From Clostridia bacterium (GTDB lineage Bacteria > Bacillota > DSM-16504 > Desulfitibacterales > Desulfitibacteraceae), in NCBI GenBank assembly GCA_018333845.1, contig JAGXSK010000246.1, positions 1 to 13,944 on the forward strand: 13,944 bases of DNA, read 5' to 3'. The position numbers were made by a program, and so were the translations under genes. The notes under the pieces were generated by a model. That model searched no databases, was not told the origin of the DNA, and was given only the letters and a program-made list of their open reading frames with translations. This document shows, piece by piece, positions 1-7,274 of this stretch. Each line of letters begins with the position of its first letter. Within the stretch, counting starts at the first letter, position 1.

Positions 1-1213
1 GGCAGTAAGTGTTGTTCTTGAAAGTCTAAACAGGCTTAAGGATGAATATGAAATCCTGGTCATTGAAGGAGCCGGCAGTCCAGCAGAGGTCAACTTAAAG
101 GACAGGGATATTGTCAATATGAAGACAGCCGAGCTTGCAGATGCTCCGGTTCTTCTTATTGCTGACATAGACAGGGGTGGGGTTTTTGCTTCGCTTATTG
201 GGACCCTTGAGCTTTTAGAGCCCCATGAAAGGGATAGGGTCAAGGGATTTATCATTAATAAATTCAGAGGTGATCTGGACCTTTTAAAGCCTGGTCTTGA
301 CTTTCTAGAGGAAAGGACCGGCAAGGAGGTTTTTGGTGTTATACCTTACATGCATGATCATGGCATAGATGAAGAGGATTCAGTATGCCTATCAGAATAC
401 AAAACCAGGGGCAGTATTGATGCACCTATCCAGATTGCAGTTATCCAGCTGCCTAGAATCTCTAACTTTACTGATATAAACCCCTTTTTTGATTTACCAG
501 ACACTTGTATTAGGTTTGTGAAAAAGGGTGAGGCAATAGGTGAGGCAGATGTTGTCATCATACCTGGAACCAAAAACTCCGTTTTAGATCTGGTATATCT
601 AAAGGAACAGGGTTATGATGATGAAATTCTCGCCCTGGCTGACAAGGGAAAATACATAGTTGGCATATGTGGCGGCTATCAGATGCTTGGCCTGGAGCTG
701 CTGGACCCAGAAGGAACTGAAGCGGGGATAGGATCCCAGAAGGGCCTGGGCCTTCTTAAGTGTGTTACAACCTACGGGGCTGAAAAAAGCACCCACCAGG
801 TTGAAGCCACTATTGCAGCAGCAGAAGGCTTATGGCAGGACTTGAAGGGCCAGACAGTTAAAGGCTATGAAATTCATATGGGTCAGGCAGACATACTGGA
901 TTACAAAAGCTGTTTGCTTCAGATAACTGAACGCTCTGGCAGGGATGTCCAGGTTATGGATGGTGCTGTGGTAAATGACGGAAGGGTTTTTGGCACCCAC
1001 CTGCATGGATTTTTTGACAACCTAAATGTTATGTTAACCTTTATCAATGCCATCCGCAAGGAAAAGGGTCTGAGCTTGCTTCAGGAAAGGGATTTAGATA
1101 TTTATCAAAGGGAAAGAAACTATGATAGGGTAGCGGAGATAGTGAGGAATTCCGTTGACATGGAGAAGATATATAAAATCATGGGAATAAACCCCAAGAA
1201 GGATAATGGATAA
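1..1213 (+). CDS. cobQ: Cobyric acid synthase CobQ/CbiP, 5' truncated
   Basis: CobQ/CbiP performs the ATP- and glutamine-dependent amidation of the b, d, e and g carboxyls of adenosylcobyrinic acid a,c-diamide to give cobyric acid in the cytoplasm. The reading frame is open from base 2, upstream of the ATG at 119, and that upstream part reads as CobQ (VIEGAGSPAEVNL, then DIVNM), so the gene begins outside the window; about 403 codons are visible of a family length near 500. The N-terminal synthetase-type domain continues through ADIDRGGVFAS. The C-terminal class I glutamine amidotransferase domain has the nucleophile Cys in GICGGYQMLG (codon 668-670) and the catalytic His region GTHLHGFFDN near 995-1015. 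The stop overlaps the start of cbiB by one base (TAATG), so the two are co-translated. Identification is secure; only the start is missing. Confidence 0.96.
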   Translation, partial: AVSVVLESLNRLKDEYEILVIEGAGSPAEVNLKDRDIVNMKTAELADAPVLLIADIDRGGVFASLIGTLELLEPHERDRVKGFIINKFRGDLDLLKPGLDFLEERTGKEVFGVIPYMHDHGIDEEDSVCLSEYKTRGSIDAPIQIAVIQLPRISNFTDINPFFDLPDTCIRFVKKGEAIGEADVVIIPGTKNSVLDLVYLKEQGYDDEILALADKGKYIVGICGGYQMLGLELLDPEGTEAGIGSQKGLGLLKCVTTYGAEKSTHQVEATIAAAEGLWQDLKGQTVKGYEIHMGQADILDYKSCLLQITERSGRDVQVMDGAVVNDGRVFGTHLHGFFDNLNVMLTFINAIRKEKGLSLLQERDLDIYQRERNYDRVAEIVRNSVDMEKIYKIMGINPKKDNG

Positions 1214-2157
1214 TGGAAATAATCTTAGCTGCCATTGTATTAGATTTAATCCTTGGGGACCCGAGATGGCTTCCCCATCCAGTTGTTTATATCGGAAAAG
1301 CAATTTCATATGGGGAAAAAATAATTCGCAGGGTGGCCAGTTCTCCCAGGGGATTAAAGATAGGAGGAACCCTTTTAACTATCAGCATAGTCCTTGGAAC
1401 TTATATGTTTTTTCTGGGAATCATCTGGATAGCCTTCAAGGTCCATTTATACCTGGGAATAGCATTAAGCATATTTATTATGAGCCAGACCCTGGCCATA
1501 AACAGTTTATACAAGCATGCCCTGGCAGTTGCCAGGCCTTTACTGGCAGGTAACCTGCCAGCTGCCAGGAGAGAGCTTTCCATGATAGTGGGAAGAGATA
1601 CAGCTAACCTGGAAGAACATGATGTTGTCAGGGGTGTTGTGGAAACAGTATCAGAAAACACTGTAGATGGCATTACCGCTCCCTTGTTTTATGGTTTTCT
1701 TGGAGGCCCTCCCCTTGCCATGGCTTATAAAGCTGTAAATACACTTGATTCTATGATAGGATACAGGGATGAAAGGTATATTGACCTTGGCTGGGCAGGT
1801 GCAAGGCTGGATGACCTGGCCAATTATATTCCGGCAAGAATCACAGGCTTAATCTATTTGTTAATTTCCTTCTTTACCCCTGGTGGTTTTCAGGGGGTTT
1901 GGAATGCAATGAGGGAAGATGCCCCAAAACACCCTAGCCCCAATAGCGGCATATCAGAAGCGGCAGTTGCAGGAGCTTTACAAATACAGCTGGGAGGCCT
2001 CAACTATTACAGGGGTATAGCATCCAACAGGGCATTGATGGGCAAACCCATTAGGAAGCTTGAACTCAGGCACATTTGTCAAAGTCTTTACATCATGTTT
2101 GCTGTTTCTGCGGCAATGGCTGTCCTTGGAGTGATTTATTTGCTTATGAAGGGTTAA
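1213..2157 (+). CDS. cbiB: Adenosylcobinamide-phosphate synthase CbiB
   Basis: CbiB (CobD in the aerobic nomenclature) is an integral membrane enzyme that joins aminopropanol phosphate to adenosylcobyric acid, giving adenosylcobinamide phosphate. The 314-residue length is normal. Visible family motifs are DLILGDPRWLPHPV at residues 11-24, SENTVDGITAPLFYG at about 147-161, AYKAVNTLDSMIGY at 181-194 and the following GWAGARLDDLANYIPARI. Hydrophobic segments lie at about 1-16, 50-75, 80-95, 205-220 and 295-312. The ATG overlaps the cobQ stop by one base, and GAAGGA about 9 bases upstream can act as ribosome site. Its substrate is made by the pduX and cobD products encoded further down this operon. 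Confidence 0.96.
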   Translation: MEIILAAIVLDLILGDPRWLPHPVVYIGKAISYGEKIIRRVASSPRGLKIGGTLLTISIVLGTYMFFLGIIWIAFKVHLYLGIALSIFIMSQTLAINSLYKHALAVARPLLAGNLPAARRELSMIVGRDTANLEEHDVVRGVVETVSENTVDGITAPLFYGFLGGPPLAMAYKAVNTLDSMIGYRDERYIDLGWAGARLDDLANYIPARITGLIYLLISFFTPGGFQGVWNAMREDAPKHPSPNSGISEAAVAGALQIQLGGLNYYRGIASNRALMGKPIRKLELRHICQSLYIMFAVSAAMAVLGVIYLLMKG

Positions 2158-2170
2158 AAGTTAGAAGGTC

Positions 2171-2176
2171 AAGGAG
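2171..2176 (+). promoter_or_regulatory. Ribosome binding site that fixes the cobO start
   Basis: AAGGAG lies 8 bases before the ATG at 2185. Its last G is the first base of an in-frame GTG at 2176, so that GTG cannot be served by this site. The ATG at 2185 is therefore the better start. Confidence 0.75.
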
Positions 2177-2184
2177 TGATAGGA

Positions 2185-2748
2185 ATGATCCAGATATATA
2201 CTGGCAACGGCAAGGGTAAAACTACGGCAGCCTTTGGACTGGCAATGAGGGCAGTTGGCCATGGCTTTAAGGTCAGGATAATCCAGTTTATGAAGGGCAG
2301 TACATACAGTGGTGAATTAAATTCAGCCTACAAGCTTGGCATTGAAGTATTTCAATTTGGCAGGACTTGTCCCCATGCCTCTGTTATCAAAACAGGGTTT
2401 ATGAAGTGCCAGGGATGTGGTGAGTGCTGGATTGGTTTAAAGGAAGTAACAGATCTGGATATACAGAAGGTGAAAATGGCCTGGCAGCTGGCAAGGGATA
2501 CAGCTGATGAAGGAAAACATGATTTGCTCATTCTCGATGAACTGCTAAATAGTTTTAAAAAGGATCTCCTTAAAGTAAGTGAGGTTGCTGACTGGTTGAG
2601 ACAGGTTCCAGATGACATAGAAGTGGTATTGACTGGCAGAAATGCTCCCCCTGAACTAATTGAAATGGCCCACCTGGTATCCGAAGTTAAGGAAATCAAG
2701 CATTACTATAAAATAGGCGTTGAATCAAGAAGAGGAATAGAATACTAA
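2185..2748 (+). CDS. cobO: Cob(I)yrinic acid a,c-diamide adenosyltransferase, CobO/BtuR type
   Basis: The enzyme transfers the adenosyl group of ATP to Co(I) corrinoids, forming the Co-C bond. The start chosen gives 187 residues beginning MIQIYTGNGKGKTTAAFG; the P-loop (TGNGKGKT, residues 6-13) binds ATP, and LILDELLNS near residue 115 is the Walker B-like motif of the family. C-terminal VVLTGRNAPPELIEMAHLVSE is also typical. An oddity is a cysteine cluster: C62 in FGRTCPH and C75-x2-C78-x2-C81 in KCQGCGECW, sitting where shorter CobA proteins have no cysteines, which suggests a bound metal or Fe-S cluster (inference). The stop overlaps the cobS start (TAATG). An in-frame GTG at 2176 is rejected on ribosome-site grounds. 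Confidence 0.94.
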   Translation: MIQIYTGNGKGKTTAAFGLAMRAVGHGFKVRIIQFMKGSTYSGELNSAYKLGIEVFQFGRTCPHASVIKTGFMKCQGCGECWIGLKEVTDLDIQKVKMAWQLARDTADEGKHDLLILDELLNSFKKDLLKVSEVADWLRQVPDDIEVVLTGRNAPPELIEMAHLVSEVKEIKHYYKIGVESRRGIEY

Positions 2749-3503
2749 TGGCCAGTTTTTTGCTTGCCCTTAGCTTTTTGACAATTATACCGGCATATGG
2801 AAATAAAGTTGCAGGGGAAAAAGAAATGGCAAATTCACTTTATGCTTATCCCCTGGTGGGGCTCTTAATTGGGGGATTGCTGGCATTAGCGGCTTATGTG
2901 AGTGATATTCTTGCTCTGGGTCTTGGTGGAGATGGATTTATAGTTGTCCTATGGATAATCTTAACCGGCGGCTTGCATATGGATGGTTTGATGGATACGG
3001 CAGATGGGTTGTTCAGCGGCAAGGACAGGGAACGCAAGCTTGAAATAATGAAGGACAGCAGGGTTGGTGCCATGGGAGTTATTGCCCTGGGTGCAGTATT
3101 GCTGCTCAAATTTTCATTTCTGGCATCCCTGCCTGTCTACCATAAAATCTTAGCCCTGCTCCTTGCACCTGTCATAGGCAGGGCAGCCATGGTTTATTCC
3201 ATTGTGCACTTTCCCTATGCGCGCTCTGGGCCTGGCCTTGGGAAATGCTTTGGTGAAAAGGCAGGCAGGGGAAAATTTTTGGCGGCTGCAGCCTTTACCC
3301 TGGTTGCTGCATTTATTGCTGCCGGACTGGCAGGTTTAGTGTTAACTCTAGTATCCTTGTTAGCGGCTGCAATCATTGCCAAAGGGATTGGCGGCGTACT
3401 GGGAGGACAAACTGGAGATACATATGGGGCCTTGTGTGAGGCTTCAGAAACTATATTTATAATTGCTATTGTCATAGGAATGGCGGGATTCTATGGAATA
3501 TAA
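2748..3503 (+). CDS. cobS: Adenosylcobinamide-GDP ribazoletransferase (cobalamin synthase) CobS
   Basis: CobS is a polytopic membrane enzyme that condenses adenosylcobinamide-GDP with alpha-ribazole (phosphate), the step that closes the nucleotide loop. The 251-residue length matches the family. The opening SFLLALSFLTIIPAYG and the acidic signature GGLHMDGLMDTADGLFS (residues 74-90, with H77, D79, D83 and D86) followed by KDSRVGAMGVIALG are diagnostic for the CDP-alcohol-transferase-like active site. At least six hydrophobic segments follow, alanine- and glycine-rich at about 165-205. The start overlaps the cobO stop, with AGAGGA 11 bases upstream. The 3' end overlaps pduX by 11 bases. Confidence 0.96.
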   Translation: MASFLLALSFLTIIPAYGNKVAGEKEMANSLYAYPLVGLLIGGLLALAAYVSDILALGLGGDGFIVVLWIILTGGLHMDGLMDTADGLFSGKDRERKLEIMKDSRVGAMGVIALGAVLLLKFSFLASLPVYHKILALLLAPVIGRAAMVYSIVHFPYARSGPGLGKCFGEKAGRGKFLAAAAFTLVAAFIAAGLAGLVLTLVSLLAAAIIAKGIGGVLGGQTGDTYGALCEASETIFIIAIVIGMAGFYGI

Positions 3504-4356
3504 AAGTGCAGCGGCTTTAGCACCAGGCACATGTGGGGAGCTTGTCCAGGGATCAATAAACGGCAGGGATTTTTTAGTTACCTGCCCTGTTGATCTATGG
3601 TCAAAGCTTTCAGTATTCTATACAGAACATGTTGAACAGGATCACTTGTTTCCCAAGGCAGCTAAAGCTATCCAGATGGCTTATGAGAAAAAGAAAACTG
3701 CAGGCAGCAAGCTAGGCTTTATTCGTAAAAGTGAGCTGCCCATTGGCAAGGGAATGGGCAGCAGCACAGCTGATATTGCTGCCGCCTATGCTGCTGCCTG
3801 CAGACTGCTGGATGTTAAAATAAATGAAGATGAGATAGCAGATGTGGCCCTTGCCATTGAACCAAGTGACGGTTTAATGTATCCAGGAATCTGCCTGTTT
3901 GACCACCGTAAGGGATTATGGAGGGAACCACTAGGCCAAGCTCCGCCCTTGAATGTGGTAATTATAGATCCTGGAGGAGAAGTGGACACCCTGGAATTTA
4001 ATAGCAAAAAAGACCTGCAGATCCTGAATGCCAAAAAGGAACAAGAAATTATCAAGGCACTGGCCTATGTTAGAGAGGGAATTGCCGAGCAGGATCCTGA
4101 AAAAATTGGCAGAGGTGCAACAATAAGTGCCCTGGCCAATCAAGAGATCTTATTTAAGCCCCAACTGGAGGAAATCATTAAATTCTCAGTTCAGCTTAAA
4201 GCAATGGGAGTAAATGTTGCCCATAGTGGAACAGTAATAGGTATCCTCCTGGCTGAAATAGGTCCCCATGTAATGGAGGCTGCTGACTACATACAGAAAA
4301 AATTTCCCCAATGTGCCATATATACTTCAAAAATTATTTCAGGAGGGATCAAATAA
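3493..4356 (+). CDS. pduX: L-threonine kinase PduX, GHMP family
   Basis: PduX phosphorylates L-threonine to L-threonine O-3-phosphate with ATP, feeding CobD with the precursor of the aminopropanol linker. The protein is 287 residues, of GHMP-kinase layout: N-terminal APGTCGELVQG (10-20), the glycine/serine-rich ATP loop PIGKGMGSSTADIAAA (83-98), and the C-terminal GHMP motif NVAHSGTVIGIL (241-252). The APGTCGELVQG opening separates PduX from homoserine kinases and mevalonate-type kinases. It starts inside the end of cobS (11-base overlap) with only a weak purine-rich ribosome site, so translation probably relies on coupling. The next gene, cobD, uses its product, which supports the assignment. 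Confidence 0.92.
   Translation: MEYKSAAALAPGTCGELVQGSINGRDFLVTCPVDLWSKLSVFYTEHVEQDHLFPKAAKAIQMAYEKKKTAGSKLGFIRKSELPIGKGMGSSTADIAAAYAAACRLLDVKINEDEIADVALAIEPSDGLMYPGICLFDHRKGLWREPLGQAPPLNVVIIDPGGEVDTLEFNSKKDLQILNAKKEQEIIKALAYVREGIAEQDPEKIGRGATISALANQEILFKPQLEEIIKFSVQLKAMGVNVAHSGTVIGILLAEIGPHVMEAADYIQKKFPQCAIYTSKIISGGIK
4341..4346 (+). promoter_or_regulatory. Ribosome binding site that fixes the cobD start
   Basis: AGGAGG lies 11 bases before the GTG at 4358. The ATG at 4313 in the same frame has no such site, would overlap pduX by 44 bases, and would add 15 residues not expected before the family N-terminus. Confidence 0.7.
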
Positions 4357-4357
4357 A

Positions 4358-5446
4358 GTGCAACTGGACAGAGGCAAGCCTGGCCATGGCGGCAACGTGT
4401 GGGCAGCATCACAAAAGTGGGGTATTCCGCCAGAAGGGTTTTTAGATTACAGCGCCAATATCAATCCCCTGGGACCTTCTGCAAAAGCAATCAAGGCCAT
4501 ACAGGAAAATATAGGTTTGTTAAGCCATTATCCTGAACCTACTGGGGAAAGCTTTAAAGCTTGTTTGGGCAGCTTTTTCAAGATGCCTGCCCATAATCTA
4601 GTTCTAGGAAATGGGGGAGCGGAGCTAATATATCTGGCCGGGAGGATGTTTTATAAAAATAGAGTTATGCTCCTTGCACCTACATTTTCTGAATATGGGG
4701 AAGGCATTGAAAATCCCAAGATTATTCGGATAGGCCTGTTTCCTGAGGATACATTCATGTTGCCAACTGAAGAAATAATTCATGCAATGAAAAGAGATGA
4801 TCTAATTTTCATTGGGAATCCAAACAACCCCACAGGTACTATTTTTGCCAAAGAGGAGATTAAAAAGATACTTGAGGCTGCATTAGATAAGAATGCCTGT
4901 GTGGTTGTTGATGAAGCATTCATTGATTTTTTAGGTGATGATTCATATTCAGTTAGGTACTGGGTAGAAGACTATAAAAATCTGATGGTAGTGGGCTCAT
5001 TGACAAAATTTTTTGCAATACCATCACTGCGCCTTGGGTATGCAGCAGCAGCAGAAGAAACAGCCCGTAAAATGGAATATCTGCTGCCTACCTGGAGGGT
5101 CAACACCTTTGCTTTAAAGGCCGGTGAGGCCTCCATCAAGGATGAGGAATATATGGAGAAAACCTTAACCCTTGTTAGGGAGGAAAGAGAATTCCTTGCC
5201 AATCAATTAAGATTAATCAAGGGACTAAAGGTTTATCCAGGAGTGGCTAACTATATCCTGGTTGATGGTGAGGACCTTGCTTTAACCAGTGAGGAACTGC
5301 AGGAAAGGCTTGGCCCCCATGGTATATTAATAAGAAAGTGTACATCCTTTTTTAACCTTAGCCCATATTATTTTAGATTAGCAGTAAGGAAAAGGGAAGA
5401 GAACACAAGGCTCATAGAGACACTAAAGAAAGTAGTTGATATTTAA
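4358..5446 (+). CDS. cobD: L-threonine-O-3-phosphate decarboxylase CobD
   Basis: A PLP enzyme of the class I/II aminotransferase fold that decarboxylates threonine phosphate to (R)-1-aminopropan-2-yl phosphate, the substrate of CbiB. From the GTG start the protein is 362 residues, the usual size. The N-terminal GKPGHGGNVW and DYSANINPLGPS (30-41) are typical of this family and not of histidinol-phosphate aminotransferase. Further marks are LVLGNGGAELIYL (81-93), GNPNNPTG (153-160), VVVDEAFIDF (182-191) and the Schiff-base lysine K217 in GSLTKFFAIPSLRLGYA. It begins one base after the pduX stop and ends in a TAATG overlap with cobC. Histidinol-phosphate aminotransferase is the main alternative, made unlikely by the N-terminus and context. 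Confidence 0.93.
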   Translation: MQLDRGKPGHGGNVWAASQKWGIPPEGFLDYSANINPLGPSAKAIKAIQENIGLLSHYPEPTGESFKACLGSFFKMPAHNLVLGNGGAELIYLAGRMFYKNRVMLLAPTFSEYGEGIENPKIIRIGLFPEDTFMLPTEEIIHAMKRDDLIFIGNPNNPTGTIFAKEEIKKILEAALDKNACVVVDEAFIDFLGDDSYSVRYWVEDYKNLMVVGSLTKFFAIPSLRLGYAAAAEETARKMEYLLPTWRVNTFALKAGEASIKDEEYMEKTLTLVREEREFLANQLRLIKGLKVYPGVANYILVDGEDLALTSEELQERLGPHGILIRKCTSFFNLSPYYFRLAVRKREENTRLIETLKKVVDI

Positions 5447-6033
5447 TGAGAGTTATTCTGATTAGGCATGGCCAAACAGAATGGAACCTTTTACAAAAAT
5501 ATCAGGGCCAGACAGACATACCCTTGACTGACCTGGGAAGAAGCCAGGCCCAGAAAGCAGGGGAATACTTAGCTAATAATGAAAACATAGAAGTTTTATA
5601 CTGCAGTGACCTGTCCAGAACAAGAGAAACGGCTGAAATAGTTGGCAGGAGTATTGGCCTGAGTCCAACCTGCGATGCTAGGCTCAGGGAGCTTTCCTTT
5701 GGGGAGTGGGAAGGTTTGACTTTTAATCAGGTATATGAAAAATACCCTGAAGAATTTAACAACTGGTACAATGATGCCTTTAAAATTAATGTTCCAGGAG
5801 GAGAGTCCTTTGACCAGCTTATAAAGAGGGCCATGGAAGCAGTAAAAGAAATAATGGCAAAACATAAAGGAACCATAGCAATAGTTACCCACGGGGGGGT
5901 AATTAAAGCAATTCTTTCCCAAAGCGAGGCTAAAAGTGATATATGGCAGACAGGTGTAGACCCAGGCTCAATAACCATCTTGGATATAGCTAATGAAAAA
6001 TTCATACCTATAGAGATTGGGTTGAAGCCATAA
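5446..6033 (+). CDS. cobC: Alpha-ribazole-5'-phosphate phosphatase CobC, histidine phosphatase superfamily
   Basis: CobC removes the 5'-phosphate from alpha-ribazole phosphate or adenosylcobalamin phosphate at the end of nucleotide-loop assembly. The 195-residue protein has the phosphohistidine motif LIRHGQTEWN with H8, the second arginine region CSDLSRTRETAE (R58, R60), the acid residue E82 in LRELSFGEWEG, and the second histidine H139 in AIVTHGGVIKA. These also fit other small phosphoglycerate-mutase-like phosphatases; the CobC call rests on its position as last gene of the cobalamin operon. The start overlaps the cobD stop by one base and lacks a strong ribosome site. No clear terminator follows; 6034-6110 has only weak inverted repeats. 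Confidence 0.88.
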   Translation: MRVILIRHGQTEWNLLQKYQGQTDIPLTDLGRSQAQKAGEYLANNENIEVLYCSDLSRTRETAEIVGRSIGLSPTCDARLRELSFGEWEGLTFNQVYEKYPEEFNNWYNDAFKINVPGGESFDQLIKRAMEAVKEIMAKHKGTIAIVTHGGVIKAILSQSEAKSDIWQTGVDPGSITILDIANEKFIPIEIGLKP

Positions 6034-6116
6034 TTGCTTCACATTGGGCTTACAGGTTATATGTGCCTTACCCATAAATGGAAAACTTCAAATCTTAACC
6101 ATTTCTTAACAAATTT

Positions 6117-6145
6117 TTGACAGGTTTTTGACGAAAAATGTCGAA
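6117..6145 (+). promoter_or_regulatory. Tandem Spo0A-box-like sites upstream of the chemoreceptor
   Basis: TGTCGAA at 6139-6145 is an exact match to the consensus Spo0A box, and TGACGAA at 6129-6135 differs at one position. They are direct repeats spaced 10 bases apart, one helical turn. A weaker third copy, TGACAGG, sits 11 bases further upstream (6118-6124) inside TTGACA (6117-6122), a consensus sigma-A -35 hexamer. A possible -10 (AATAAT, 6144-6149) lies 21 bases after that -35, long as in the known Spo0A-activated spoIIG promoter. That Spo0A binds here is inference. Confidence 0.5.
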
Positions 6146-6174
6146 TAATCTCCTAAAGTTAAAAGGGAGATGAT

Positions 6175-7014
6175 ATGAACATGAGTTTTAACACACCTAC
6201 AGAAATTCTAACGGCAATTGGTTTTACCAGCAAATATCTAAAGGAGCTTTTTCCACTAGACTGCATGACCAGCGTTACTGACAGGGAAACTTTTATAGCC
6301 TATTATCCAGGTGAAATAATAGATGTGGGAGCCAGGGTTGGTCAGCCCATTCCTTCGGCTGATGTTATACATAAGGCTATAGAGACAGGAAAAAAGATTG
6401 TGGCAGAAGTTCCCAAGGAGGCCTATGGCTTTGCATTTAAGGGTATTATAATGCCAATACGCGATAATAGTGGTGAAGTAATAGGAACCTTTAATGTAGG
6501 TATAGACCTATCTACTCAGAACAATATGATGGAAATAGTGGAAAACCTGGCTGCCTCCTTTGAGCAGGTTTCGGCAAGCTCGCAGGAGCTTGCATCTTCT
6601 GCCCAGGAACTAAACAACATTCAAAATGAACTGCTGGTTCTAGCACAAGAAGCCAAAGAAAGTCTAAATCGCACCAACCAGATCTTGAAGCTCATTGATG
6701 ATGTTGCTTCCCAGACTAAAATGCTGGGGCTCAATGCAGCAATTGAGGCTGCCAGGGCCGGCGAGGCAGGCAGGGGTTTTACTGTTGTAGCACAAGAAAT
6801 ACGTAAACTATCTGATAACACTACCAGGTCAACAAGTGAAATAACTGAAGTATTAAACAGCATCAAGGCTAACATGGAACAAATTGTAGAAAATATCCAG
6901 AAAGCAGAGGACATAGGCAATAGCCAGGCTGCTGCCAGTGAAGAGATTTCAGCATCTATTACTGAAAATGCCACAGTAGCAGAAAAACTAACCCATATTG
7001 CAAGGTTATTTTAA
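6175..7014 (+). CDS. Small soluble methyl-accepting chemotaxis-type transducer
   Basis: A 279-residue protein with no hydrophobic membrane segment. Residues 1-115 look like a PAS/Cache-type sensor (YPGEIIDVGARVGQPIP, then AYGFAFKGIIMPIRD and VIGTFNVGIDLS). Residues 120-279 are a coiled-coil MCP signalling domain with the conserved hairpin tip NAAIEAARAGEAGRGFTVVA followed by QEIRKLSDNT. This is roughly the architecture and length of the B. subtilis soluble transducer YfmS. The tip implies coupling to CheA/CheW, but no chemotaxis gene is in the window, and the arms are short, so classical methylation helices may be missing. GGGAG 5 bases before the ATG is the ribosome site; an in-frame ATG at 6181 is an alternative. 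It lies downstream of Spo0A-like boxes and ends before a terminator, so it is probably monocistronic. Ligand unknown. Confidence 0.87.
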   Translation: MNMSFNTPTEILTAIGFTSKYLKELFPLDCMTSVTDRETFIAYYPGEIIDVGARVGQPIPSADVIHKAIETGKKIVAEVPKEAYGFAFKGIIMPIRDNSGEVIGTFNVGIDLSTQNNMMEIVENLAASFEQVSASSQELASSAQELNNIQNELLVLAQEAKESLNRTNQILKLIDDVASQTKMLGLNAAIEAARAGEAGRGFTVVAQEIRKLSDNTTRSTSEITEVLNSIKANMEQIVENIQKAEDIGNSQAAASEEISASITENATVAEKLTHIARLF

Positions 7015-7039
7015 AAAATATAAGAAATAATAAGTTTTG

Positions 7040-7076
7040 AAAAGCTTTCTGTATAATATTTTACAGGAAGCTTTTT
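7040..7076 (+). terminator. Intrinsic terminator after the chemoreceptor gene
   Basis: AAAAGCTTTCTGTA (7040-7053) pairs with TACAGGAAGCTTTT (7062-7075), 14 pairs with one G-T wobble, around an 8-base loop. The 3' arm runs into a T-rich end, and the flanking A-run means it could also work for the other strand. Confidence 0.8.
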
Positions 7077-7198
7077 AAAATAACCTTATAAAATTATTGC
7101 AGGTGATTTAATGGAGGCTGCAGAATTAATAAAAATGAAAAGATGACGTGTCAAACTAAGAGGTGCTAACTATGGTTTAAAAAAACACCTGATAGTAT

Positions 7199-7226
7199 TT
7201 GTGAAAATGCCGTAGCAGTGTATAAT
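7199..7226 (+). promoter_or_regulatory. Sigma-A-type promoter of the ccdA-tlpA-radical SAM unit
   Basis: TTGTGA (7199-7204, four of six to consensus) and a perfect TATAAT (7221-7226) are separated by 16 bases. Initiation near 7233 would place an in-frame GTG at 7218 outside the mRNA and so favours the ATG at 7275 as ccdA start. Upstream, AGGTG (7161-7165) and CACCT (7186-7190) form a weak inverted repeat that might be an operator; this part is speculative. Confidence 0.6.
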
Positions 7227-7259
7227 GACAAAAGCAGAACTATTGCTTCATTGCTGCCT

Positions 7260-7265
7260 AAAGGA
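7260..7265 (+). promoter_or_regulatory. Ribosome binding site for ccdA
   Basis: AAAGGA lies 9 bases before the ATG at 7275. With the promoter at 7199-7226 it supports this start over the GTG at 7218. Confidence 0.55.
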
Positions 7266-7274
7266 TGTGATGGG

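Noticed and set aside
1206..1553. A 115-codon reading frame overlapping the start of cbiB
   Set aside because: It is another frame of cbiB, whose protein motifs are unmistakable; the alternative product shows low-complexity, non-family sequence.
6034..6116. Possible terminator after cobC
   Set aside because: Only short pairings (AATGG with CCATT, direct repeat CTTAAC) exist, without a stable stem followed by a T-run.
7111..7146. Tiny reading frame (11 codons plus stop) after AGGTGA, upstream of ccdA
   Set aside because: It lies between the terminator at 7040-7076 and the promoter at 7199-7226, so it would not be in the ccdA mRNA, and it is too short to support as a gene.
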